A stretch of DNA of 64,000 nucleotides, from positions 32,022,324 through 32,086,323 of the forward strand of contig CM034543.1 of NCBI GenBank assembly GCA_020002185.1, written 5' to 3'. The notes beneath the pieces are model-generated. The model saw nothing but the letters and a program-made list of their open reading frames with translations. It was not told the origin of the DNA and searched no databases. Each line of letters starts with the position of its first letter. The first letter of the stretch is position 1. Source of the DNA: Paraescarpia echinospica (taxonomy: Eukaryota; Annelida; Polychaeta; Sabellida; Siboglinidae). The position numbers and the translations under genes were made by a program. Positions 1 to 11,149 of the stretch are shown one piece after another.

Positions 1-270
1 GACAAAATAAACTAGGATTTTGCGAAGTATAAATAAAAATATACGTTACGCCTAAACTGGACAGCTGTTCATGAGGCATAAAACCAGGATATGTCATTAA
101 CAAGTCGCTTTTTCTTACTGAGAGGGTACTTTTTGACGTTTTTCAACACGACTTGAATTGACTACTAAAATGCGTGTTCCAGCAAACGACGTGAACTTTA
201 GCGCCGCTGACATTATAGTAACAGAAAACATAGTCCCACCAACGTGTTGTCATTTCTTACGTCAATACTG

Positions 271-650
271 ATTATTAATTATGAAACTGCGTGCATGTGC
301 AGAAAAACAGGTGTGAATACGGTACATCTCTCGATCTCCCCGGACTATTTCTGCGCAGATGTTTTGCTACCCTTCGCGAAGGCAATCTTTGAACACTTAC
401 GTCCAGGGAGGAACCAAATACCACTTTTACAACACTTTCGTATTATTAATTGTGAAACTGCATGCAGACGAACGAGCGCAGGTGTGAATACGGTACAATT
501 TTCGTTCTCCCTGGATTATTTTTGTGCAGTTGTCTTGGCCCTTTTCGGCGAGACGTATTTTGCAACGCTGCTGTTTTTTGTCACACAAAAAACGCAACTG
601 AAATATATTTCAGCAATACCTCTAGGGAGGAACGAAATTGCACTAAGGCT
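271..650 (+). repeat. Two-unit direct repeat, about 170-220 bp
   Basis: A unit starting ATTATTAATT at 271 recurs at 442; both contain GAATACGGTACA and end in AGGGAGGAAC (405 and 624). Copy B keeps a 49-bp stretch in its first unit that copy A has lost, so the duplication predates the A/B split. The frame through it stays open by chance and I do not treat it as a gene. Equivalents lie at about 32,695-33,110 and 53,180-53,560. Confidence 0.7.
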
Positions 651-2239
651 AAATTTGGGTCAGAAAATGAAGTTCAATAATTAGCAGCGCCACCCGACGG
701 ATAACTAGGTATTTTATTTCGTGGTATGTCTTCTGCAAAGAATATTGTGTTATTTATTTCTACAAAATTTATGTAGAAAGCTATAAAAATAACGTGGTCT
801 TAACACATTCTTATTATTATGTAATTCTGTAGAATACTTTATTTTTTATACATCAACATTACTTAATGCAATGTCTTTGATAATGACAATTTTTGATAAT
901 ACCTGAAACAGTTTCGTTGCAGGTGTTAGTATAATTATCTATAAATCTCGTTTTCCGAATTAGTGTAATTATCTATGAATATCGATTTGTGTGTACATAT
1001 GTAATCAGGCACCCACTAGCCGGAAGCTGCGTGATGCGATGAGCCGGTTCTTTAGTCAGGTCAATATATACTTATTGGAGTAACCCCCATAGTTGTGTGT
1101 ATTCAATATGGCATGTTGGTTACGTTCGTATACTAGTATATTATGATCCATTAAATTTAGTATCACATAAATTAAGCGGCTTCGTGTAAACTCGGAAGTT
1201 TGCAATAACAAGGGTGAAGAAATGTGATTTAAACAAAGAATATGTTGTTGACCGGTTGGGAATGATTAATGTATCACTTAGTTTTACATAACTATCATTA
1301 ACAGCAAATGACAGTTGAACTATGATCAAGAAGAGGTGTTATGCGAGAAAAGCCAGTTGTTTGCGATAATACTCTGTGACAGATTTGTCAGTTAACTTAA
1401 TTACAATTAGCCAGCATTCATAAAACCGGTCCCTGAACATAAATAAAAAAGACTGTGCAATGGCATATTGTGTGCGCAGCTATATTGAATATGAAATCTT
1501 ATCAGATTGTTGAAGGGAAATATGATAGTTGACCTACTCCTTTATTCCCATATATTCGATCAGAAAAGGGTTGAACAGAGAGGTAAATAATTATCACTTC
1601 GTTATAGTAAGCAATGTAATAACACTTCTATTATATAAGTTGAACATTAAAACAAAGGGATTATTCCCAGCTTACAAAACACATAGGGCCAATGTAGTAT
1701 CAATAAACTTATGCAGTTGTCATCATTGGCCAAATCACGTCTTGCTATTCAGGAATATTAGGTGTACAAAAACATGCTCGGATATGTTCGTGAGACGCTA
1801 GTCTTGGTGGGCCCTAGGCACGTGCCTGTAAGTGCATAGTACCTAATTCGCCTCTCAGAATAATGCAATGTCCATGCAGAGGTTCTCTTCCTTTCGCGAG
1901 CTCCTCCAAGGATGAAGTTGGAAGGAGAATTCGACCGAAAACGAGTAGTTGTTTGGAGAGTGGCAATAATGGTCAATATCAGACAATATGCAACGGTATA
2001 TTGTGGGCGACACGTACGACATGATGATGATGACACAGATACTCAACAAGAAAATCTATAATTCCAGTCGGTACAAACGACGTTTTTTTTTAACAACTCA
2101 CCTGTTTGTGACGGCAAATTCGAGGTGACAGTGAACACGTGTTCATGCTAAAGTAACCTATGATTTGTTTGACTTCGCGCTAAAGGTCACGTCTGCATTT
2201 TAATAAAAAATGTTCGTTCGGTATACTGTAGAAGATATG

Positions 2240-2310
2240 AATCACGTAGGCCCTGCATGACAGCCAGGGTTGGTTGCTATATAAAGAGGGAGTATGTGTG
2301 AGTCAACACA
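2240..2310 (+). promoter_or_regulatory. TATA core promoter of gene A
   Basis: A TATA box (CTATATAAAG, 2277-2286) sits about 25-30 bp before the inferred start near 2305. Just upstream is GACAGCCAGGGTTGGTTG, conserved in B, in C and in two otherwise diverged relics (29.2 and 56.4 kb), which suggests a functional core-promoter block. A perfect palindrome GAACACGTGTTC with an E-box lies at 2133-2144 and is shared by A, B and C, but not by the relics. The start site is inferred. Confidence 0.75.
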
Positions 2311-2506
2311 GACAGAGCAGGACTCGACACCTGAACGAAGATCTTCTTGTTGCAGAATCAGGTAAGTTGGTTTGATGTTTGCTTTTAATAAAAAGGAGAT
2401 CGTGTTAAAAGGAGATCTCTAAGCTTTGAATAACATTGATGAATGATCGTTATGTCTATCTCAAGAACTCCAGTTATTTTCTCTTCAGAGTTGCCGTGCA
2501 GAGAGA

Positions 2507-5500
2507 ATGCGTGCGAGTGTGCTCTTCCTGTTCGCCTTCCTGGCGTTGGCGTTTGTAACGGCTTACGCAGCTGATGAAGTAAGTGTCTATGTTAATATTG
2601 TTAGTTATCACGCCTTTGTAGTTGTGTAATGGGCGAATATATACAGACGGGAGGTTGCTTCTTGTTGTTACGGATTAGCGACGTCTCCGTACACTAGATG
2701 GCTCACTCTAGTAGGGTTCTTATAAGGTCAACGCATATGAGAAAGAACGGTTATCGTGAACATGCAACAAAGGAAAATTTAATAAACTTTATTACAAGAT
2801 ATCTTCCTTTTGGAAAATATATCGATTAACAAAATAAACAGAATAAAAAAATCCCGTAACCAAATCTTAATAGAACATAATAAACAATAACACTGAATCT
2901 TTCGATTATCAAATTCCACTTCCTTTCTAAGGTGGATTATACCACTATACGACCAACCACAAGGCGCCAAGTGTTATCTAAGAATAACTCCCATAATATA
3001 AATACACAGTATAAGCTAGTCCTCGCGGACTCTCATTACAGTAATCTGTTACAACACACACACACACACACGCGCGCACGCGCGCACGCACGCACGCACA
3101 CACGCACACACGCACGCACACACGCACACACACACGCACACACACATACACACACACATATATATATGTGAATACTTCAAGGGTAATAATACCTCAATTC
3201 AAAACCACAGATAACTACTATTCATGATACAGCAAATAATAGATACGTTCAATCAGAAAATAGACATTTACACTGGGCTAGTCCCATCTCGAATATATAC
3301 GAACGTTTGTTGAAGTCAACACGCCGATCTCAAAACACAATTAGAACGGTGTATCTCGGCCGCATGAGTGATGATGCCGGGCAATTGACGATTGCCGTTG
3401 TACGCCGCGAATTCTCGAGTCGCGTCCGTTCAATGATCGCACGGTCGCAAACGATTGCGAAGTCAGTTGAATACGTTCAACTGAAAGACGAAGCCGGGCA
3501 GTAGACGCTTACCGCCGGCCGCTACGAATTCGATCAAGAGGTCTTGCCCTGTCGCAAACGATCGAGAAGTCGGATGAACGGGTTCGCGCGAATGACGACG
3601 CCTGGCTGTATACGTTTACCGCCGGCCGCTACGAGTCGCATTCGGTCAAGCTTTCTGACGATGTCGCTGTGAGACCGCTGTTCGAGGAAGGCCCGAGCTG
3701 GGTGAGCGCGTCGCGATTATCGCTCATCGACGCAAATACATTGGGGCCGACCGGAACGTTGTGTCAATATACCGCTGACGTGGCGGCATGGCTTTTTCGA
3801 ATCTCGAACAGTCACTTTGGACACTGAATATTACACACACACAAAAGCTTGGGAACGTAACCCACGTTAACGATTCCCACCACGCTTTACGACTTTACTT
3901 GCCATTCTCTTGGCAGCAGGGCAACCTGTCTCAGTCAACTCTGGATCTGTCCCACTCCTTCGCCAGCGCCCAGATGGCGAAATGCGTACAACAAACGTTT
4001 ATATAAGCAGACCTAATTACACATCATATGACAGGTTTCCATCATTTCTATTGGCTAATGCAATATACAATTCAAACTAGGCATTGTGGAACACCCTCTT
4101 TGAGATTACAGTGAAACCACCTGCTTGCCTAGAAAAACTAGCAACAGAATACCACGCTTCACTGAGCGCATCTGTAACCGAGTTGCTGTAATTACGTAAC
4201 TAAGGCGGTTGGTTAACAATATGTCTATCTACTGGCTTGACCTTCCTCATTTATAAAATTAAACCTCAGGAAAGTAGATTTAAACATCCAGAAATAGCAG
4301 AAATGCTACACTTGTTAACTGATGCAATCAAACACAGCGTATCATTGTTTACAAAACGTCATATAGGATTTATGTCAGAGGTAAATACAGACAGAGCGTG
4401 TGTTACCAATGTAACAAAAAAACAGGTTAAATCATTATTCTTATTGCATATTTGTCAGTCAGTTTACTTTTTCTCGTACACATTTCGTTTGGTATTAGTT
4501 CTTCAGGCGACTAACGGTAGATGGTCACACTGTAATTCTTCTGTACAATGCTGTCACCGGTATTCCCCTGGGTCTTTCTGTGGGTCGTTAGACCGACGTA
4601 GATATGCGAGAGGCGTTACTGGCTCTCATTTCGATTCAAGTTCTGATACTGTCCTGTAGCATAAATATATACGAAACATTGTTTGTGTTCGTAACATATA
4701 CTTCTCTTCTGCACCGATATTCAGGTTTGTTTAACTATATATATTAAAATGCGCCATAACATGCAAACTGATAAACTGTGACGTTGTTCTACAGGAAGAA
4801 GCGGACGACACAAGTGTGTCAGTGAATGAAGACAGCGAAGACGTGTCTAGTGAGTATGTCTTTGTGTGAGTGTACATATTTGCGTGTGCGTGTATGTGTG
4901 TGCGTGTGCGTGTGCGTGTGCGCGTGTGTGCGTGCGTGCGTATGTGTCTTTGTATGCGATTCGTGTGCGTGTTTTGTGTATGTGTTTCCGTTTGTTTGGG
5001 TTGATGTTTGTGCTTGAGTTTGTGTGTGATTGTGTGCATGTGAATGGGAATATGTGTTTGTGTGTGACAATGTGAATATTGGTGTATGTGTATGTGTGTT
5101 TTCGTGGGTGTTTTGCATATATACAGGTGTGGATGATTGTGCGTCTGTTTGTGTGTTTATTGTTGTGTTACTCTTGTTGTGTTACTCTGATTCCTACATG
5201 GGCGAGTAAGCAACTGTGTCAAGTAACTGATATATATGTTTCCTTCTTTACAGTTGCAGGCGCTCGTGCCATACGAGGTATAGTACGGTTTGTGCTTATT
5301 TAAGTATGTATATATATATATACATAATATAGTATTGGTTCTTGTAATTGTAATGTTTTAATATTATCTAGTTAACGATAAGCTAGAGAAGATAATAATG
5401 TCACAAATGCCACCCTTTGTTGTTCGCTTTGTTGAACAGGAATTAAAAAATCGTTTTGCTTCTACACCGTGACAGTTTTAAACAAACTCAATTTTGAGGA

Positions 5501-5895
5501 AGTACACATACGCCTAATTTATAATGTGTCTAATTTCAAGCCGGTGTCATAACATATCATCTTACGTATAGCAGATTTGTTTGACTAAATGGTAACATGC
5601 ACATGTTGCAGCAAACGTCCCACCACCCCCAACAGCCCCACCGCCAAAACACGAAGGAGCGAAGGGTCCGCCTAAAACTCGAGGACGAAGCCGACGCCGA
5701 CGTGGATGTGTCTGCTACTACTGGTTCAGTGGCTTCTTCCAGTGGACGTGGTATGGATGCAGAAGCGTAGGGAGCAGAGGCTGCGAAGCTTACGCCTGGC
5801 TCGGTGGGCACTGGAGCTATGGTATGGTGGAAAGTCGCCGAGGCTGCGAGTGCAGATGCTACTTCAACAAGTACGTTAAATGCTGGTCCAGGTAG
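2507..5895 (+). CDS. Gene A: secreted cationic 8-Cys peptide precursor
   Basis: Split gene for a 144-residue precursor. Non-coding exon 1 is about 2305-2361 and exon 2 begins at 2489. Coding parts are 2507-2578, 4795-4849, 5254-5277 (24-nt microexon) and 5612-5895; all introns are GT-AG and phases agree. Residues 1-21 are a signal peptide (MRASVLFLFAFLALAF then TAYA), likely cut after AYA. Residues 23-42 are acidic (EEADD, NEDSEDVS). Exon 4 gives IAGARAIR. Exon 5 gives a proline-rich linker, GAKGPPKTRG and the furin-like site RSRRRR, then a 63-residue mature domain (82-144) with cysteines at mature positions 2, 4, 19, 27, 48, 50, 52 and 60, many Trp/Tyr, net charge about +5, ending VKCWSR. 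Inference: an antimicrobial or defence peptide whose acidic pro-part balances the cationic mature part. Family not recognised; the CxCxC...CW ending weakly recalls macins. The frame is supported by splice phases and by silent changes in relic D. Confidence 0.85.
3054..3165. repeat. CA/CG microsatellite in intron 2 of gene A
   Basis: Alternating CA, CGCA and CG dinucleotides, continuing into a short TATA run. All frames through it are low-complexity repeats. The mirror tract is at about 50,650-50,780. Confidence 0.95.
3345..3680 (+). repeat. GC-rich degenerate repeat, about three units of 105-120 bp
   Basis: Three related units start near 3349, 3472 and 3578. Each has a GATGCCGGGC / GAAGCCGGGC / GACGCCTGGC start, then TACCGCCGGCCGCTACGA or a degraded form, then a TCGCAAACGAT motif in the first two. 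In one frame they read as related peptides (KDEAGQ*TLTAGRYEF and NDDAWLYTFTAGRYES), so this may be a decayed repeat-protein coding segment. GC content is far above the surrounding intron. Mirror at about 50,130-50,490. Origin unknown. Confidence 0.55.
4850..5160. repeat. TG-rich tract in intron 3 of gene A
   Basis: Degenerate (TG)n begins directly at the donor of exon 3 and runs for about 300 bp. The same tract is in B (about 35,658-35,960) and, as CA, in C (about 48,660-48,967). The switch between A-like and B-like sequence in C falls at the exon 4 side of this tract. Confidence 0.9.
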
Positions 5896-6048
5896 AGGAT
5901 TTCCTCGCATGTGGTTCACCACTTGTCCGGCAAGGGTCGCAGCTCTGCCAGCAGACGACAACATGGCGGTGACATCGAACGTTATCACTTGACTGTAGTT
6001 GACTTTCTTTGACTCTCCCTATACCGTTTGAGTTTTCCCATCGATACA

Positions 6049-6073
6049 TATATATATATGTATATATATATAT
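6049..6073. repeat. TA microsatellite in 3' region of gene A
   Basis: A short TATATA run about 160 bp after the stop codon. Its length differs between paralogues (B about 36,857-36,888, C about 47,746-47,779, D about 10,538-10,583). Confidence 0.85.
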
Positions 6074-6277
6074 GTTTATATCTCTCTGCGTCATAGCTTT
6101 ATTATGATTTCGTGTGATCTCGGAGACATGGAATGGAAACATGGAAACTGTATACGTAATTACTTCTTTCACACCTGAGCTATCACCGGTAACTTTCCAT
6201 ATGGTATGATTTATTTTACGACGGTAAGCTGTATTGAAACATGGTATGACTTTATACATGGTCAGTGAATCAGTGAT

Positions 6278-6283
6278 AATAAA
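6278..6283 (+). terminator. Poly(A) signal of gene A
   Basis: AATAAA lies about 380 bp after the stop codon, within CAGTGATAATAAAACGT. The hexamer and its surroundings are kept in B, C and the diverged relic D. The actual 3' end is inferred. Confidence 0.55.
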
Positions 6284-7074
6284 ACGTATTCCGCCAAAAA
6301 ATGGATGTGTTGCGATTTACATTCTGAACATAGCCGTTCACTATCGTTCGCAATAACTAATACAAGTTGTGTTGCAAAACGATTGAAATAGTATAACGCA
6401 AGCTTGCATAAATAAGGTACGTATTGCGTAAGTGTTAAAATATAACCGAGAAAAGTTTCTTTCACGATCGGAATATTGGGCCTATATTCAATACATCGAC
6501 GAGTAATACACACATCCTTTTATAACAACTCATCTACAGCATAGGATTGTCGACATGATATGTATATCACGAGAGGAAACGTTCAGGGGGTCTCAATCTC
6601 AAATCTCCCACATGTATTAGAATCAACCACTCACCCACTTCTTGCAGCTACAAATAGTTTGCTGTCTGTCTTATATTATGTGAGACCTGATGGTAAAGGT
6701 AATCGAGAAACTGTTTCACAAATCACGGCATTATTAATGTGCAATCTGTTCTCCATCCTTATATGAAGGGGCAAAACTACACTGAGCCTATTTAATTGTT
6801 TGTCTTATTGTTCATTTTACATAATACCAGAACCATTTGTAAAAGCTCAACTCGGCATATGAGGTCGCATCCCGTTGTTTCTTGTACACAGTGGCACTGC
6901 AAGAGATCTCCAACACGATGAGCGTTACCTTATAGGGCTCACTATTTGGTAAGAGATGCTGCGTTTCAGTATTAACCAGGCACAAGATGAAGCAACATAA
7001 ATGAACCGGACGATATAGCGTTCCTGATACACGTCACACGTTTGATCCCATACACGTGTTCCTGATAACATCAC

Positions 7075-7520
7075 TCTATTCATTTATTCACTGACATATT
7101 ACACGATGCTGAACTACAACTGCATCAAGTCGAAAGTGCTTCTAGATCTACTGGATTATTTCTCAATCCAAGTAAAATCAAGTGCACGCACGTCAATCCA
7201 GGTACACATCCCAATCTACACACCTTTGATGGCTGTCAAAATAGAGAAAGCAAAATACTTTAAATACTTCGTCTCCTACACTAACTGTCAAAAAGACATT
7301 CAGTGTAGACAAAACAAAGATTGGGCATCAGTTCACGTAGTGTATGGCGGTTGTGAATCAACGACACTAAAAAAATATTGGATAGAACACTACACGGCTC
7401 CTAGAGAAGATTGCTACGTTAAATCACGAACACATCAGTAACCAGGCGCGGTACGTTTTGAGGAGGCCCCCATAACAATGTGCGCACCGGGTAGAACTGG
7501 CTGACGTTTTGCAATAGTGT
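7075..7520 (+). mobile_element. RTE-like LINE reverse-transcriptase relic (copy A)
   Basis: Broken frames give HDAELQLHQVESASRSTGLF, then FDGCQN, KYFKYFVSYTNCQKDIQC and DWASVHVVYG. These match the part of RTE-type reverse transcriptases that follows the YADD box (KTKYM...FKYLG...KDI...KAKAW), then the LYGSETW region. Frameshifts, stops and an internal deletion make it dead. The same relic is in B and C. Confidence 0.65.
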
Positions 7521-8005
7521 CAATTTAGCTCAACAGTACTGATCAATAGCCATACAATTTTTACTCAGTAAAAGATGGCGTGGATTTGAATGGACAACCG
7601 ACGGTCAATCAGTATATTTACGATTTCAATAATGTTGCTATCGGTTCAAAGCATAGGCAGTTACTTTCACAGAACGTTGCTGCAGTGCACGCATTTGCGT
7701 ACATGTGTTACTACTACAGTTTGCTCGAGATATTGACATTTCTCCAATGCGTAATGATGTTATTTCGACTTTGATGACAATAGAATACACAACAGTCAAG
7801 CAGTTGCAAAAGTGACCAAGAACATTTGTATTGTCAATGAAAGCAACTTTTAAAACATTAGTCAAAATGGACCTGATCAACACTTTTGAATACTCCACAC
7901 CGTGTATCTCAAATATGTACAGCAAATATACAAGCTACTTGGCGCAATATATCTAAGTGAACGAAGCGATCAAATGCAATTGCCAACAAACTCATTCCAT
8001 AGACA

Positions 8006-9930
8006 TTGCCGCTTTCACTTCCTATACAGTAGCATACTCCGAAGGAATTTTACAATGACAGTTTCAAGTGTACCCACGAGATGATCGCAGCAAACTTGTA
8101 TATGTTATCTAATGAGTGGGAACGATTTTGATTTAACAGTTGCTGTTCTGCGGTGATGGCGATTGTGTTTATAAGCGATATTCTATTTCCCTTCGAAAAT
8201 GGGAGAACTCGCGTCAGTTCTTTTTGGCGCGGACGAATTGAACGTTTCGTTATGGCGATGTCATGCTTGAGATAACTAGACGTAGGCCATATACTTCGAT
8301 GCCACAAATAAACACTTACACTTTGATACAATTGAGTCAAACTCTTCTTATTATGTGAATCTAATACTATTTCCAAGAATATAACCACACACAAAATATC
8401 ATACAATTGTGCGTCGAGTTAAGAACCCAGAAATGTTTGCGCAGGCGAATCTAAGTAGTACGTGGATATCTAGCTAGAGTAATCGTTGCAGCAGATTATA
8501 TTATGAGTGGCCACATTCTGGTCAACGATCAATGGGTTATTAAATATCAAATGCTCAAAGAACTCGACGGAATTTGCTTGGACAGAATGCACACCCACAC
8601 AACTGTGTATTATTTTTTAAATGATTCGAGAAATGGCACCACGTTACAAACTCGCCTACGACAGGTGCCGGTATCACAGACACATGGAAGTGTTACGTTG
8701 AAATGTCTATTCGACATGAAGCACGGCAGCCTTATAGCTTGCCAAGGGTCGGATCCATAGAATGTAGTCTTGGAGGGGCCCAAAACCTCCAATTCCCTTG
8801 AGGCTCGCTAAAAAACCTCCACCGGCGACCGAACCAAATTCATATTCGGTGGTCTGAGTCGGAGCCTCAGCATGACTCCGCTGTCGCGCTGTTGGATCAT
8901 GATATCGGAAGAGGGCGAGGGGTGGTGGTGTTGGAAATACAAAATGTTCGCCGCAGTCACATCAGCGCTACTCTAGTGTCTCGGATCGACTGGTGACATC
9001 CGGATATGGGGGGGGGGGGGGGTTGTTAAAAGTTTTTGCCGCCGCAACGCCGTAACTTTTACTTCTTCTAACCTAAACGGGGATACAATCCAACCAAAGC
9101 CCTAGGAGGCAATAACGGGGTCGCATTCAAAAAGGTGTAGTGGGAACGCCAAATTCCAAACGTCTAAGGGGCACGGACCCAAAGGCGCCCCTGGATCCGG
9201 CTATATTGCCTTGTTGGTTGTACACCCACCAAACATGACGTAGACGTCCATGCGCCTCAACAATCACGTAATCACTGCGTGTATCAAGCCCACTGACCTC
9301 GATTGTCGTTTATCAAGGGAAAACAAGATGGTGTACAATTTTTTCACGTAATTATATATAATTCCTGTCCATGTATAAAGATCAGTGAGGGGTGGTGCCC
9401 AGAAAGGAACGCTCAACAAAAGACGTACCAAAAGGTGGCGCTCTGGCTGCGTTTCGCTGCTGTCATGTAAAAGAGAAATGTGTCATGAAGCCAGTTTCCT
9501 TAAGATCGTGACTTTATTCAAACGTAATGAAATGATGATTGATGTGTTAGGTGTGACATGTGAGGTGCGACGTGTGTGAGGTGTGACGTGTGTGTGGTTT
9601 GACGTGTGGGCGACTTAACGTATGTGAGGTATGACGTGAGATATGAGAACGCTATATCTTTTTTTTAAACGCCAACATCGGGACAGTTACATTCCTGTAC
9701 GTTTTGTTGGTACATTTTCAAAGCCTGCATTACCGAGCATTAAGATAACAATAAGTGAATCACTGTTCGATACAGTCCCATTCAAACAACGGCTTGCGAC
9801 CTGATATGCTAAGTTGCGTTTTACCATTTATTACGATGTTAAGTCAGCTAAACACTGCGACAATATGTATCCAGCTTCAAATTGATGACGCACCCGTCAC
9901 TTCTGGTTGAAGAAAAAATGTGACATTAAT
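8006..9930. other. Spacer between copy A and relic D; no gene seen
   Basis: Open frames here are short and show no recognisable motif. The stretch 8,760-9,230 looks like an unclassified repeat; it contains a run of 15 G (9008-9022) and a CCCTTGAGGCTCGC block (8795-8808) that recurs near 29,652 (inverted) and 55,901. A degenerate minisatellite of GAGGTGTGACGTGTGT-like units occupies about 9540-9650. Confidence 0.6.
9540..9650. repeat. Degenerate TGTGACGTG minisatellite
   Basis: Roughly six irregular units containing GTGAGGTGTGACGTG or variants are visible. No coding content. Confidence 0.6.
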
Positions 9931-10327
9931 AATGGCGTGATTTTTTGCGACAGTTTCTCGATTACCTTTTCCAACAGATCGAACATATTATGACCCACTA
10001 CGGACTTAATAGACCAAATTCAGCGACCTGTTTGTCGCCGCAAGATGGAGATGTTGTACTTGATCCTAATACATGTGAGAGATGTGAGTTTGAGACCCCT
10101 GACATGTCTTCTCTCGTGAGGTAAATATCGAGTCCACAAAGTTGTGCTGTAGACGAGTAACGTTGTGTGTAGTATTCATAGATATTATGTAGAATATAGG
10201 CCCAATGTTCCGATCTTTAAAGCAGATGATATCAATTTTCTTAAAACGATGCGTATTACAACACTTTTTTCCCGGTAATCTATTTTCATAAATAATTTAC
10301 AACACACCCAATTTTGGTGAAATACGT

Positions 10328-10333
10328 TTTATT
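10328..10333 (-). terminator. Conserved poly(A) signal of relic D
   Basis: TTTATT on the + strand reads AATAAA on the minus strand, in the same sequence context as the signals of A, B and C. Confidence 0.4.
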
Positions 10334-10630
10334 TTCACTGATTCACTCACCACATATAATGTCGTACAATGTTTCATGATAGCTCACCGTGGTACAAGAA
10401 ATCATACCAAGTTACCGGCAATAACTCAGGCAGGTAAGGAGTAATTATGTATACAGTTTATGTGTTTTCATTCTATATCATGTTTCGAAGATCGCACAAA
10501 ATAATAACCGAGCTATGAGGCGGAGGGAGAGAAACATATATATATATATATATATAATTATATATATATATATATATATATAATATCGACGGACGAACTA
10601 TAAATAGTAAGGAGAGTCAATGAGAAAGAG

Positions 10631-10932
10631 TCAATTACTCTCACGTTCGTTGACACCGCCTGGCTGACGTCTGTTGGCATTGTGGCGACACTTGACGGAT
10701 AAGTGTGGCGAACCACGTGCACCACCTGGCGAGCGCTGCCTCTGTCGAGACCAGCATTTGACGCGTTTGTTCCAGCCATTGTCCCAGCATTTGCACACGC
10801 CCCCGCGGTCACTTTCCACCTGGCACCAGCGCCATTTATTATTGCGCCATACGTAAGCTCCGCGAGAAAATCCTCGACTTTTCTGTGGACCCTTCGCACC
10901 TGCGTGTGTAGGTGGTGGTGGAGGTTTCGAAG
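10631..10932 (-). pseudogene. Relic D: diverged exon 5 paralogue, stop codon lost
   Basis: The minus strand has a splice acceptor (TTGTTACAG at 10,940-10,933) followed by an open exon 5 homologue: a proline linker (ASKPPPPPTHAGAKGP), KSRG, then AYVWRNNKWRW, VESDRGG, VCKCW and NKRVKCWSR. It lacks about 20 residues at the start of the mature domain, including the RRRR site and the first four cysteines. It keeps three C-terminal cysteines and gains one at WRWC. The family TAG stop (TCC AGG TAG) has become CAG (10,742-10,744), so the frame runs about 40 more residues to TGA at 10,631. Silent third-base changes in VKCWS argue for past selection. No exons 1-4 were found upstream, where LINE debris lies. 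Homology continues to about 9,930 over the 3' flank. It is probably a pseudogene, but the open frame leaves room for a functional exon. Confidence 0.75.
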
Positions 10933-11149
10933 CTGTAACAAATCCGACTTGCCATTTAAAAACACCGCTGGCTGGTATTGTGATGAAGGTATTAGTTTCG
11001 TAGCATGAAGCAGGGCTTTTTCAATTTCATGGCAGTCACGCGTTGTTTGCGGTGCCCAGATAACATTTACGTATTCGAAGTAGGGCGTACCATTGATTTG
11101 AACAGCGTTGGAATGGTTGTTTTATTTATACACCAACATTTGTTTAATT

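Larger units (their letters stand above)
2665..4314. repeat. 1.65-kb intron segment present in A and C, absent in B
   Basis: In the intron between exons 2 and 3, copy B runs directly from CTTG into TTAACTG, whereas A has about 1,650 extra bases bounded by the direct repeat CTTGTT (2661-2666 and 4311-4316). It contains a CA/CG microsatellite (about 3054-3160) and a GC-rich block (about 3340-3790). The mirror copy in C is about 49,505-51,170. No terminal inverted repeats or transposase were seen. It could be an insertion in A or a microhomology deletion in B. Confidence 0.8.
1..8005 (+). repeat. Segmental duplication, copy A
   Basis: This segment is homologous along its length to copy B (32,425-38,880, same strand) and copy C (45,754-53,831, opposite strand). 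It holds gene A and an RTE-type LINE relic. From 1 to about 5,090 it is nearly identical to C; further right, C follows B instead. Homology with B ends near 8,005, where B and C carry a LINE fragment that A lacks. The left end may extend beyond the window, because position 1 pairs exactly with 53,831 in C and no sequence is available further left. Confidence 0.9.

Noticed and set aside
244..684. Frame of 146 codons in the upstream region of A and C
   Set aside because: It follows a 170-220-bp direct repeat, is broken in copy B by indels, and shows no motif.
2133..2144. GAACACGTGTTC as a steroid-receptor element
   Set aside because: The half-sites are spaced two bases apart rather than three and it is absent from the diverged relic promoters; only the E-box palindrome is noted.
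5612..5895. Assignment of the mature peptide to the macin family
   Set aside because: The W-x-x-C and terminal CxC...CW pieces are suggestive, but spacing of the other cysteines does not fit as I know the family, so no family name is given.
5557..5988. Antisense frame of 139-143 codons across exon 5, open in A, B and C
   Set aside because: It lies opposite the Cys-rich exon; the copies are too recent for openness to mean much, it is Ala/Ser/Val-rich as expected from antisense codon bias, and relic D does not conserve its protein.
7580..7774. Small frame (about 63 codons) conserved in A, B and C
   Set aside because: Conservation matches the general identity of the duplications; no motif, and no sign of selection.
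8795..8808. CCCTTGAGGCTCGC shared by 8.8, 29.65 and 55.9 kb next to G/C runs
   Set aside because: Probably a short piece of an old repeat; the surrounding sequence does not align well enough to define an element.
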